34,202 bases of DNA from Moraxella sp. (lineage in GTDB: Bacteria; Pseudomonadota; Gammaproteobacteria; Pseudomonadales; Moraxellaceae), in contig JAUNDZ010000020.1 of assembly GCA_030525825.1 (NCBI GenBank), positions 1 to 34,202 on the forward strand. The letters run 5' to 3'. Below are positions 1-7,445 of this stretch, in pieces; position 1 is the first letter of the stretch; every line of letters begins with the position of its first letter. The notes beneath the pieces were generated by a model that saw only the letters and a list, made by a program, of their open reading frames with translations, was not told the origin of the DNA and ran no database searches. The translations under genes were made by a program, and so were the position numbers.

Positions 1-2
1 AT

Positions 3-293
3 GTTGGCGGTGGGGCGATAACTGGGGCGTTTGGGGCGATTATCGGCTTTGAAGTCTCTGACCAAGAGCAGGCGTGGCACATCATTGACAGCACAAAAAT
101 GATTAGTATTACCAATAACTTAGGTGATGCCAAAACCACCATCACCCACCCTGCTACCACCACGCATTTTAGAATGACCCCAGCACAAAGGGCGGAGGCA
201 GGCGTGAATGATGGCTTGATAAGATTATCCGTTGGGCTTGAAAATGTCGATGACATTATCAAGGATTTGGCACGGGGATTAGATGAGCTGTGA
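3..293 (+). CDS. metZ: O-succinylhomoserine sulfhydrylase, C-terminal part
   Basis: This is the 3' end of a gene that begins before the window; the open frame runs from the first complete codon to TGA at 291-293 and encodes about 96 residues. It matches the C-terminal domain of the Cys/Met-metabolism PLP enzymes: the segments STKMISITNNLGD, ITHPATTTH and GLIRLSVGLENVDDIIKDL are typical of that fold. The THPATTTH segment and the ending most resemble MetZ, which makes homocysteine from O-succinylhomoserine and sulfide in methionine synthesis. The PLP lysine lies outside the window, so a cystathionine synthase, lyase or O-acetylhomoserine enzyme cannot be fully excluded. A 33-nt hairpin follows the stop codon. 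Confidence 0.85.
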   Translation, partial: VGGGAITGAFGAIIGFEVSDQEQAWHIIDSTKMISITNNLGDAKTTITHPATTTHFRMTPAQRAEAGVNDGLIRLSVGLENVDDIIKDLARGLDEL

Positions 294-298
294 TACAA

Positions 299-331
299 CA
301 AAGACCGAATTCTTGGTATGCTTGGTCTTTG
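299..331 (+). terminator. Hairpin after metZ, weak terminator candidate
   Basis: A perfect 8-bp inverted repeat (CAAAGACC at 299-306, GGTCTTTG at 324-331) starts 6 nt after the metZ stop. The loop is long (17 nt) and no T-run follows, so it may be an RNA-stabilising or Rho-linked structure rather than an intrinsic terminator. Confidence 0.3.
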
Positions 332-370
332 AAGTATGTATTTTGATGAAATAAAAAAAGAAGTTTGACC

Positions 371-1264
371 ATGAGTTTTCTTGATAAGCTATTTAAAAAA
401 TCCAATCATAACGACTCCATCGCCGCTGTCAGAAAGTCCATCGACCAAGACACACAAGCGGAGCATGAGCAGGCAGTCGCTTTGTACGAGCAGGCGACCA
501 CGTTGTATCAAAAAGGCGAGCATGAACAGGCGGCAGAGCTGCTCATGACTTCGGCAGCATTAGGCTTGGCGGATGCACAGCGTAGCTTGGGCGTGATGCA
601 TTGTCAGGGCTTGGGCGTGCGTCAAGATTATGAAAAAGGGCATGAGCTGCTTATGAAATCTGCCGAACAAGGCAACATCAAGGCGTGTCATAACTTGGGC
701 GTGATGTACTATCATGGTTTTGGGGTAAAACAAAACCATGAGACGGCATTTGCTTGGTACCAAAAAGCCGCACACGGCGATTATGCCGAATCCTGCCACA
801 ATATTGCACTCATGTACGAGTATGGTGTTGGCGTGCTAGCCAATGATGATGAGGCGGTCAAGTGGCACAAAAAAGCAGGCGAGCTTGGTTTTGATTTGTC
901 GTATCTTAATCTGGGCAATCTGTACTGCGTGGGTCGTGGCGTACCCCAAGACCATGTCGAGGCGATGAATTGCTTTAAAAAAGCAGCGGCAGGTGGTATC
1001 CCAGAGGCCAGCTATAATTTGGCGGTACATCATCAGCGTGGCGAGGGTGTTGTGCTAGATTTGGTGGTGGCATTTGCGTATTTTCAAGAAGCGGCGGTGT
1101 TGGGTTTTGCTCCTGCCATGCACCAAGTGGCATTGTGCTATTTACAAGGGCAGGGCGTAACCAAAGACGAACAGCAGGGCAAAGACTGGCTACAAAAGGC
1201 GGCAAATCAAGATTACGAGCCATCTGTTGAGCTGCTCAATAGACTGACTGCCGACAGCGAATGA
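371..1264 (+). CDS. Sel1-repeat (TPR-like) protein
   Basis: A 297-residue protein made almost entirely of Sel1-like repeats. About six consecutive copies of the pattern A..LG..Y..G.GV..D...A..W..KAA run from about residue 60 to the C-terminus, for example GVMYYHGFGVKQNHETAFAW and NLYCVGRGVPQDHVEAMNCF. The first 60 residues are charged and contain a short TPR-like helix pair. There is no signal peptide, so a cytoplasmic location is likely. Sel1 repeats form superhelical scaffolds for protein-protein contacts; the partner is unknown. The frame can be opened at a TTG at 365, but the ATG at 371 is preferred, with AAGAAG just upstream. It lies 13 nt before the EamA permease gene, so the two are probably co-transcribed. 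Confidence 0.85.
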   Translation: MSFLDKLFKKSNHNDSIAAVRKSIDQDTQAEHEQAVALYEQATTLYQKGEHEQAAELLMTSAALGLADAQRSLGVMHCQGLGVRQDYEKGHELLMKSAEQGNIKACHNLGVMYYHGFGVKQNHETAFAWYQKAAHGDYAESCHNIALMYEYGVGVLANDDEAVKWHKKAGELGFDLSYLNLGNLYCVGRGVPQDHVEAMNCFKKAAAGGIPEASYNLAVHHQRGEGVVLDLVVAFAYFQEAAVLGFAPAMHQVALCYLQGQGVTKDEQQGKDWLQKAANQDYEPSVELLNRLTADSE

Positions 1265-1277
1265 CTAAGGTGTAGCA

Positions 1278-2156
1278 ATGAGTAAAAAAGATTGGCTGAT
1301 TGCTCTTGGTGTGATTTTTTCTTGGGGGATAAATTTCATGTTCATGAAATTTGCCCTGCTAGACATATCGCCAATGGTGCTTGGTATGCTTCGCTTTGCT
1401 TTTTTGATATTTCCTGCGGTGTTCTTTTTTACTCGTCCTGATGCTAAGTGGCGATGGCTGATTTTGTATGGCCTTACCATCAGTTTTGGTCAGTTTGCCT
1501 TTATGTTTTTGGCTTTATCCATCAATGTACCCACAGGGCTTGCTGCTTTGGTGCATCAAAGTCAGGTGTTCTTTACCGTAATTTTGGCGGCACTGCTCTT
1601 CAAAGAAGGTGTGCGGCGGCATCATGCCATTGCCATGCTGATTGCCATCATTGGACTTGCTTTGATTGGCGTGGGTCAATATCAAGGCGGCATGGCGTTG
1701 GCTGGACTTATCATTGTGATGATGGGGTCGTTTTCGTGGGCGTTGGGTAATATCATTGTCAAAAAATTGGGCAATGTCAATCCTTTATCGCTGGTTATTT
1801 GGGGCAATCTGTCGGCGTTGGCAGCATTTAGCATTGGGTCGTTTTGGCTGTACGGCACTGATGGGGTCATGACACAAATCGGCACTCTTGGTGGGCTTGG
1901 CTGGATTAGTGTGCTGTATTTGGCATATGTGGCAAGTCTGCTTGGCTATGGCGGTTGGGGCTATCTGCTGTCTCGCTATCCTGCCAGTCAGGTTACACCT
2001 TTGGCTCTGCTGGTGCCTGTGGTGGCGTTATTGACAGGCGTGGTGCTGCTATCTGAAAGGCTAACCACATGGCACTGGGTGGGCATCATTACGGTGATGG
2101 CGGGTCTTTTGGTGCATGTCTTTGGTGCCAAAAAATTCGCTCATTGTAATTATTGA
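1278..2156 (+). CDS. EamA/DMT-family permease
   Basis: A 292-residue very hydrophobic protein with about ten predicted membrane helices arranged as two EamA repeats, roughly residues 5-135 and 145-285. This is the standard length and layout of inner-membrane drug/metabolite exporters of the DMT superfamily. Recognisable pieces include FSWGINFMFMKFAL near the N-terminus, and SFSWALGNIIVKK plus PLALLVPVVALLTGVVLLSE in the second half; the latter resembles the amino-acid exporters EamA and RhtA. The substrate cannot be told from sequence. The start ATG has AAGGTG 6 nt upstream. The gene follows the Sel1 gene closely and ends at an AT-rich gap before nrdB. Confidence 0.87.
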   Translation: MSKKDWLIALGVIFSWGINFMFMKFALLDISPMVLGMLRFAFLIFPAVFFFTRPDAKWRWLILYGLTISFGQFAFMFLALSINVPTGLAALVHQSQVFFTVILAALLFKEGVRRHHAIAMLIAIIGLALIGVGQYQGGMALAGLIIVMMGSFSWALGNIIVKKLGNVNPLSLVIWGNLSALAAFSIGSFWLYGTDGVMTQIGTLGGLGWISVLYLAYVASLLGYGGWGYLLSRYPASQVTPLALLVPVVALLTGVVLLSERLTTWHWVGIITVMAGLLVHVFGAKKFAHCNY

Positions 2157-2170
2157 GATTTATTATTAAA

Positions 2171-2194
2171 AAAATCATGCGAACCCATGCTTTT
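2171..2194 (+). terminator. Weak hairpin after the EamA permease gene
   Basis: CATG (2176-2179) can pair with CATG (2186-2189), extended by AAAA/TTTT after one mismatch, with a T-run to 2195. The stem is short, so this is only a possible terminator separating the permease gene from the nrdB promoter region. Confidence 0.3.
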
Positions 2195-2218
2195 TATGTT
2201 AAAATTGTTCGCAAATTT

Positions 2219-2265
2219 GTACTATATCATGTGTAATTTATAAAAAATAATACCATATATTGATT
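2219..2265 (+). promoter_or_regulatory. Pair of NrdR-like boxes upstream of nrdB
   Basis: Two 16-bp sites begin at 2219 (GTACTATATCATGTGT) and 2250 (ATACCATATATTGATT). By eye each matches 12 of 16 positions of the published NrdR consensus acaCwAtATaTwGtgt. Their starts are 31 bp apart, about three helical turns, which is the classic arrangement of tandem NrdR boxes in front of ribonucleotide reductase genes. NrdR is the ATP/dATP-sensing repressor of nrd operons. The promoter itself could not be placed with confidence inside this AT-rich stretch. Confidence 0.68.
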
Positions 2266-2343
2266 TAAACTGTGTTAATTCAATCACTTAACACACATTA
2301 AGCCCATTACCAATCATTTATCTATCAATTTTGGAAAAATGTC

Positions 2344-3474
2344 ATGCAGTATTCTATCTTTTGTCAAACCAAAAACGATGTCTTGACCGAGCCGATGTTC
2401 TTTGGGCAGCCTGTCAATGTCGCTCGCTATGACCAGCAAAAACATCCGATTTTTGAGCAGCTCATCGAAAAGCAGCTGTCGTTCTTTTGGCGACCAGAAG
2501 AGATTGATGTCAGCCGAGACCGCATCGACTTTGGCAACTTGTCTGTGCATGAACAGCACATTTTTTTGTCTAATCTAAAATACCAGACCCTGCTTGACAG
2601 CATCCAAGGTCGTAGCCCTAATGTGGTGCTACTGCCTTTGGTGTCTATCCCTGAGCTTGAGACTTGGATTGAGACTTGGTCGTTTTCAGAGACGATTCAT
2701 AGCCGTAGCTACACACACATCATCCGTAATGTGGTCAATGACCCATCGGTGATTTTTGATGACATCATGGATAATGAGCATATTTTGGCTCGTGCCGAAG
2801 ACATTGCCAAGTACTATGATGAGCTGTATGAGCTGTCTAATTACTACAATATGTTTGGCGTGGGTACGCATACCATCAACGGCAAGCAAGTTACGGTGGA
2901 TTTAAAAGACATCAAAAAGAAGCTCTACTTGTGCTTGATGGCGGTCAATGTCCTAGAAGCCATTCGTTTTTATGTGTCTTTTGCCTGCTCGTTCGCCTTT
3001 GCTGAACGAAAAGTGATGGAAGGCAATGCTAAGATTATCAAGATGATTGCCCGTGATGAAGCCTTGCACCTAAATGGCACACAGCACATGATTAACTTGA
3101 TGCAGATGGGCAAGGATGACCCTGAGATGGTCGAGATTGCTCAAGAATGTAGAGATGAAGCGATTGCTATTTTCCGCACCGCTGCTGAACAAGAAAAAGA
3201 CTGGGCGGATTATCTGTTTAAAGATGGTTCGATGATTGGTCTGAATAAAGACATTTTGTGCCAGTACATTGAGTTTATTACTAATACTCGCATGGCATCG
3301 ATTGGGCTGCCTGCCATCTTTGAGACCAAATCCAACCCAATCCCTTGGATTAACGCATGGCTGTCATCGGATAATGTGCAGGTCGCCCCACAAGAGACTG
3401 AGATTACCACTTATTTGGTGGGTCAGATTGATTCTGATTTGGACGATGTTGATTTGGACGACTTTGAGCTGTAA
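2344..3474 (+). CDS. nrdB: Class Ia ribonucleotide reductase, beta subunit
   Basis: A 376-residue protein, collinear with E. coli NrdB over its whole length. This subunit carries the di-iron centre and tyrosyl radical that drive reduction of ribonucleoside diphosphates by NrdA. Visible ligands are D85, E116 and H119 (SETIHSRSY, with the radical tyrosine Y123) and the second set in FAFAER and ARDEALHL. The C-terminal tail ends in acidic residues followed by DFEL, comparable to the tail that docks on NrdA. The ATG at 2344 gives an N-terminus ([20 protein letters not shown]) aligned with the family. nrdA is not adjacent; a ferredoxin gene follows after 70 nt. Two NrdR-like boxes lie about 80-125 nt upstream. 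Confidence 0.97.
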   Translation: MQYSIFCQTKNDVLTEPMFFGQPVNVARYDQQKHPIFEQLIEKQLSFFWRPEEIDVSRDRIDFGNLSVHEQHIFLSNLKYQTLLDSIQGRSPNVVLLPLVSIPELETWIETWSFSETIHSRSYTHIIRNVVNDPSVIFDDIMDNEHILARAEDIAKYYDELYELSNYYNMFGVGTHTINGKQVTVDLKDIKKKLYLCLMAVNVLEAIRFYVSFACSFAFAERKVMEGNAKIIKMIARDEALHLNGTQHMINLMQMGKDDPEMVEIAQECRDEAIAIFRTAAEQEKDWADYLFKDGSMIGLNKDILCQYIEFITNTRMASIGLPAIFETKSNPIPWINAWLSSDNVQVAPQETEITTYLVGQIDSDLDDVDLDDFEL

Positions 3475-3544
3475 TGCTTGCTTGGTGTGATTGCCAATAA
3501 AAAACAACATCGCTTTAAAATTTGGGTAAGATTACGGGTGTAAC

Positions 3545-3883
3545 ATGGGCTGGGTATTCACCGATGAAATGCGGTTTTATCTGCACGACAACGAAACCTT
3601 GCTAGATGGCATGAGACGAACGGGTCATCAGACGGTGCGGTTTGAATGTCAGCGTGGCTACTGCGGCTCTTGTAAGATGCGTATCACCGCCAAGACAGGT
3701 GATATTAAGACCATCAGACAGCCCATCGCCATGCTAGATGATGATGAAGTGCTTGCCTGTTGTTGTCAGGCGACAGGCAGTATTTGCGTTACTTATGCCC
3801 CAAAGTCTGACCAAGAACAGCTGAGCTTATTTGAAGATAAGCGGTCAAATGACAAGGGCGTGAATGTGTGGCTTGCGATTTGA
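3545..3883 (+). CDS. yfaE: 2Fe-2S ferredoxin, YfaE-like NrdB maintenance factor
   Basis: A 112-residue plant-type [2Fe-2S] ferredoxin. The cluster motif C35-x4-C40-x2-C43 (ECQRGYCGSCK) is clear, and the fourth ligand lies in the LACCCQ segment (C72-C74). E. coli YfaE, encoded right after nrdB, supplies electrons to maintain the NrdB di-iron/tyrosyl cofactor; position and motif fit the same role here. E. coli YfaE is about 84 residues, so this protein has a C-terminal tail of about 25 residues. That tail contains QLSLF at residues 92-96 (3818-3832), a perfect match to the bacterial sliding-clamp-binding pentapeptide. Whether that is functional is unknown. Confidence 0.88.
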   Translation: MGWVFTDEMRFYLHDNETLLDGMRRTGHQTVRFECQRGYCGSCKMRITAKTGDIKTIRQPIAMLDDDEVLACCCQATGSICVTYAPKSDQEQLSLFEDKRSNDKGVNVWLAI

Positions 3884-3922
3884 CCGATGTCATTATGGTG
3901 TCATTGTAAATAAGGGGCGAAG

Positions 3923-4645
3923 ATGTTTAAAGATGGCATAACAAAAAAGGCACTACTACTGACGAGTATAGGACTGGTGGTGGCAGGCGGTGTCTGGTAT
4001 TTGCGTCCAAACCCCAAAACCCAAAGTGCTGATGATGCCAAGATTGACCTATCTGCCTTGATGGTTGCCCCTGCGGTGGCAAGCGAAGAGATAAAGCCTG
4101 TATTTGTGCGGTATGTATCCATCGATGATACACCACAAAATAAAGCATTAAAACAACAACAAAAAAACCTAGCCAAAACAGGCAGTCTGTCAGGCGGTGT
4201 GCTAAGCACAGAATTTAAGCAAGCCACACACGCCAAGATGACTTATCGCTTTGGGCGTAAGCAGCCGCTTAGCTTTGAGCCGACCAAATTGGCATTTTCA
4301 GACTTTATTTTAACAGGCAGGCAGTATGAAGGCGTGCTGGGCAGTGATGGCTTTGATGGTCTGTATCGACTGTTTGAAAATCCGCACAACAAGGCACGCT
4401 TTGAAATACTGGAAGTAAAAATCCCCCTAGATGCCCCTGTTACCATATATCAAGAGCTACTCAACAAGCACATCCATGACACGCCCATCATGTATGAGCA
4501 TCTGACCGACAAAAAAGGCGTATTTTATCAAAATGCTCGCTTCGTGCATCAAGACAGGCTCTACACCATGAGTGCTAAGGGCATGAGTCGTGCCGAGTTT
4601 GATGAGCTGCTTGGTGTGATATTGCAAGACAACACTGACAAATAA
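3923..4645 (+). CDS. Membrane-anchored protein of unknown function in the nrdB operon
   Basis: I do not recognise this 240-residue protein. It has a short basic N-terminus (MFKDGITKK) followed by one hydrophobic helix at about residues 9-26, so it is probably anchored in the inner membrane with the rest in the periplasm; no lipobox is seen. The body is mixed charged and polar with no cysteine pair or known catalytic motif; its segments look like a globular alpha/beta domain. It has a good ribosome-binding site (AAGGGG, about 7 nt before the ATG). It lies 39 nt after the ferredoxin gene on the same strand, before a strong terminator, which makes it the last gene of the nrdB transcript. Any link to ribonucleotide reduction is only by position. 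Confidence 0.75.
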   Translation: MFKDGITKKALLLTSIGLVVAGGVWYLRPNPKTQSADDAKIDLSALMVAPAVASEEIKPVFVRYVSIDDTPQNKALKQQQKNLAKTGSLSGGVLSTEFKQATHAKMTYRFGRKQPLSFEPTKLAFSDFILTGRQYEGVLGSDGFDGLYRLFENPHNKARFEILEVKIPLDAPVTIYQELLNKHIHDTPIMYEHLTDKKGVFYQNARFVHQDRLYTMSAKGMSRAEFDELLGVILQDNTDK

Positions 4646-4649
4646 ACCC

Positions 4650-4679
4650 AAAAAATACCGCACTTGGGCGGTATTTTTT
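4650..4679. terminator. Bidirectional intrinsic terminator
   Basis: A perfect 12-bp stem (AAAAAATACCGC at 4650-4661, GCGGTATTTTTT at 4668-4679) with a 6-nt loop. Its A-run and T-run serve both strands. It lies 4 nt after the stop of the membrane-anchored protein and 13 nt beyond the stop of ppk2, so it can end both converging transcripts. Confidence 0.92.
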
Positions 4680-4692
4680 ATTGTGGTGCTGA

Positions 4693-5757
4693 TTAGGTGG
4701 ATTTTTTGGCGACTCTGGCAGAAGTTACCGCAAGGTCGGTACGCTCGTCCATCTCGTATAACGCCCCTGCACGACCAACGATGAGCGGGTCGATGTTGCC
4801 GATTTGGTCGGCATCTTTATTTTCGTAATTGAGTTTGTTTAGCACATAACGCATGGCGTTTAGGCGAGCTCGTTTTTTGCAGTCAGATTTGATGACAATC
4901 CAAGGCGACTCTGCGGTATCAGTATTAAAGAACATTGCTTCTTTGGCAAGGGTGTAATCATCCCATTTGTTCAAAGATGCCTTGTCCACAGGCGAGAGTT
5001 TCCATTGTTTTAGTGGGTCGTTTTCACGACTGGCAAAGCGTGCTTTTTGCTCTTCACGAGAGACGGAGAACCAGAATTTCACCAGTTGAATGCCTGATTC
5101 AATCAGATGCTTTTCAAATTCAGGCACTTGACGCATAAAAATCTGATACTCTTCATCGGTACAAAAGCCCATCACTCGTTCAACCACGGCACGGTTGTAC
5201 CAAGAACGGTCAAACAGCACAATCTCGCCTGCGGTCGGCAGGTGCTGTACATAACGCTGGAAGTACCATTGTCCTTTTTCTTGTTCGGTGGGTTTCTCTA
5301 GGGCGACCACACGAGCACCACGGGGGTTTAGGTGTTCCATGAATCGTTTGATGGTGCCACCTTTGCCTGCTGCATCACGACCTTCGAATAAGATGACCAG
5401 TCTTTGACCTGTCGCCTTGACATGATGTTGTAGTTTTAGCAGCTCGATTTGTAGTTTGTATTTTTGAGCTTCATAGTTTTTACGGCTTAGGCGGTGCTTA
5501 TAAGGATAGCCGCCTTCACGCCAGTTGTCGGACAGTTGTGTGTCTTTGGATTTGTCCGCACGCAGCTGCTGCACCAGTTGTGTGGCTGGTAGATATTCGC
5601 TTAATAGCTGCCCAAGTTCCACCAAATCATCAGGCGATGCGTGGGTCAGCAGCTCTTCTAGCTGTGTGGCGGTGCTTGGCATGGTTTGTGGTTTTGGGGC
5701 GGCAGTCGTGGTGCGGCGAGTTCTGGTCTTTGGGGTGGTTTTGTCGTCAGTAGGCAT
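4693..5757 (-). CDS. ppk2: Polyphosphate kinase 2 (PPK2 family)
   Basis: A 354-residue protein of the PPK2 family, which transfers phosphate between polyphosphate and nucleoside di- or monophosphates. The Walker A loop GRDAAGKGG sits at residues 126-134 and the Walker B/lid motif FDRSWYNR at about 182-189; the segment around KFWFSVSREEQKARF is also typical. The first 75 residues are a Thr/Ala/Pro-rich linker and helix preceding the kinase fold, as in many one-domain PPK2 proteins. Whether it prefers ADP, GDP or AMP cannot be read reliably from sequence. The start at 5757 is supported by AGGAGT at an ideal distance. The gene appears monocistronic and ends at the shared terminator. Confidence 0.93.
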   Translation of the reverse strand: MPTDDKTTPKTRTRRTTTAAPKPQTMPSTATQLEELLTHASPDDLVELGQLLSEYLPATQLVQQLRADKSKDTQLSDNWREGGYPYKHRLSRKNYEAQKYKLQIELLKLQHHVKATGQRLVILFEGRDAAGKGGTIKRFMEHLNPRGARVVALEKPTEQEKGQWYFQRYVQHLPTAGEIVLFDRSWYNRAVVERVMGFCTDEEYQIFMRQVPEFEKHLIESGIQLVKFWFSVSREEQKARFASRENDPLKQWKLSPVDKASLNKWDDYTLAKEAMFFNTDTAESPWIVIKSDCKKRARLNAMRYVLNKLNYENKDADQIGNIDPLIVGRAGALYEMDERTDLAVTSARVAKKST

Positions 5758-5914
5758 GGCATACTCCTAAAATAAATGTGGAATTATCCTTGTATCTTAT
5801 CATTTTATGACAATAGTAACAATCCATTTCATCTGATGAATGCAAGAAAAATCCCAATAAATACCTTGTATTTTCCTTGTATTTTCATGGTAGGGATAAT
5901 TCATGCCAAGCTGA

Positions 5915-7270
5915 TTAAGTCAGATAGGGTGCGATGAGCGTCTGACTGTCGGTGCGTGCATCGAGCGAGACAAGCAGGGCGTATGCACCGATGAACTTTC
6001 TGCTGATGAACATCATTTCTTTGGGTGGTAGGCTAAATTCCAGCGAAGTTATGCCGTCTTTGGCACGGCTCATCACTCGGTGGTACAGCTGACTGCTCGC
6101 CCACAGATAACGCCCATCAGCATCCAAAAGCTCTGGGGGCAGGTGCTTGGCATCAGCGAAAGGTTCACACGCCAACAAGAATACTTCTGCCATGTCCTGT
6201 TTTGGCTGACCGCTCAATTTATCAAAAAAATCATAGCCCTGCATGGCGTATATCATCATGTCTTTATCTTGATGATAACCTGCGGTTAGTAGGTTTTTGG
6301 CAAGGGTTAATAAATGCTCATCAAACTGCTTGACCGCCCCAAAGTCTAGCAAAACGAGTTTATCTGCCTTGCCTACATCATCAATCTGCACCAGATAATT
6401 ACCAAAATTTGGGTCGGTTTGCATCTCGCCCCATTCAAACAGCTCACGCATGATGACATCAATCGCCGCCTGACCTAGGGCGTTTTTTCTGTCTTGTGGC
6501 AGGGCATTGACCGTCTCGTGATTGAGCGGTACACCTGTCTCAAAGCTCATGCAGATGAGTCGTTTGGTGCTGTAATTATCATAGATGGTCGGCACGATGT
6601 AGCGTGTGTCATTGGTCAGATAATTGGCGAATCGCTTGGTGGTGGCAGCTTCGGTGTGATAATCGACTTCGGTATGTAGCAGCTCTTTGATTTCTAAGAA
6701 CCAATCGTCCAAGGCTTTGGTTTGTGGGACGGCGTTGGTAACTTTGAGCAGCTGCTTAAAAATGGCAAGGTCGGAGTCAATCGCCCCTGCGACATTGGGA
6801 TACTGCACCTTTAATACCACTGTGCGACCGCTGTATTTATGCACGGCTTTATGTACTTGGGCAAGGCTTGCTGTACCAATCGGCGTGCGTTCAATCTCAA
6901 AATCATGCACCCGCTCGCCAAGCTCGGCTTTTAGGGCATCATAGATGATGTGCCATGATAGAGGGGTGGTGTTGGCATCTAGGGTGTGCAGGGCATCGAT
7001 GACTTCTTTGGGCAAAAAATGCTCGCCATACAAAGCAAGCATCTGCCCGATTTTGACCACCGAGCCTTTTAATTTGCCAAGTTCGCTCACAAGATAGTTG
7101 GCTTGTTCTTTTAGTAGGGTGTGTTTTTGGATTTCTTTGGCTTCTTTGCTTAAAAACAGCCCTGAAACGCCACTTTTTGCCCAGTTTGCACCAATATTCA
7201 AAGAAGTCTTGGCGATGGATAGGCGGCGTTGCATTGGTGTGGTTTTTAGCTGATTCATTGGCTTGGTCAT
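5915..7270 (-). CDS. ABC1/UbiB-family atypical kinase (AarF-like)
   Basis: A 451-residue ABC1/ADCK-type protein-kinase-like protein. Hallmarks are the KxGQ signature (KIGQ, residues 73-76), the Ala-rich nucleotide loop TASLAQVH (about 133-140), the VVLKVQYP lysine strand (K154), the EVDY segment, DPNFGNYL of the catalytic loop and LLDFGAVKQF as the DFG motif. Members support ubiquinone biosynthesis or lipid handling through ATPase activity. It is shorter than E. coli UbiB (about 546 aa) and has no obvious C-terminal transmembrane helix pair, so it is probably a paralogue of UbiB and not UbiB itself. It stands alone between ppk2 and purD, both on the same strand. Confidence 0.85.
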   Translation of the reverse strand: MTKPMNQLKTTPMQRRLSIAKTSLNIGANWAKSGVSGLFLSKEAKEIQKHTLLKEQANYLVSELGKLKGSVVKIGQMLALYGEHFLPKEVIDALHTLDANTTPLSWHIIYDALKAELGERVHDFEIERTPIGTASLAQVHKAVHKYSGRTVVLKVQYPNVAGAIDSDLAIFKQLLKVTNAVPQTKALDDWFLEIKELLHTEVDYHTEAATTKRFANYLTNDTRYIVPTIYDNYSTKRLICMSFETGVPLNHETVNALPQDRKNALGQAAIDVIMRELFEWGEMQTDPNFGNYLVQIDDVGKADKLVLLDFGAVKQFDEHLLTLAKNLLTAGYHQDKDMMIYAMQGYDFFDKLSGQPKQDMAEVFLLACEPFADAKHLPPELLDADGRYLWASSQLYHRVMSRAKDGITSLEFSLPPKEMMFISRKFIGAYALLVSLDARTDSQTLIAPYLT

Positions 7271-7411
7271 GATGTCAAAAAATTGTGCTGTGTTTGAGTT
7301 TTTTATTAAAAGGTTGTATTAAAAAGCTGTATCAAAAACAGCTATTATAGCAAAAATTTGGACATAAAGGGGGTTTGTATGAAATTTACCCACCCCTGAA
7401 TCAATGCTCAT

Positions 7412-7438
7412 AAAAAACCCTTTGATTGCTCAAAGGGT
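7412..7438 (-). terminator. Intrinsic terminator of purD
   Basis: On the minus strand a perfect 9-bp stem (ACCCTTTGA / TCAAAGGGT) with a 4-nt loop is followed by a run of T. It begins 8 nt after the purD stop codon. Confidence 0.88.
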
Positions 7439-7445
7439 GTTAAGA

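Noticed and set aside
5858-5890. Direct repeat CCTTGTATTTT twice between ppk2 and the ABC1 kinase gene
   Set aside because: Two short AT-rich copies only; too little to call a regulatory array or repeat element.
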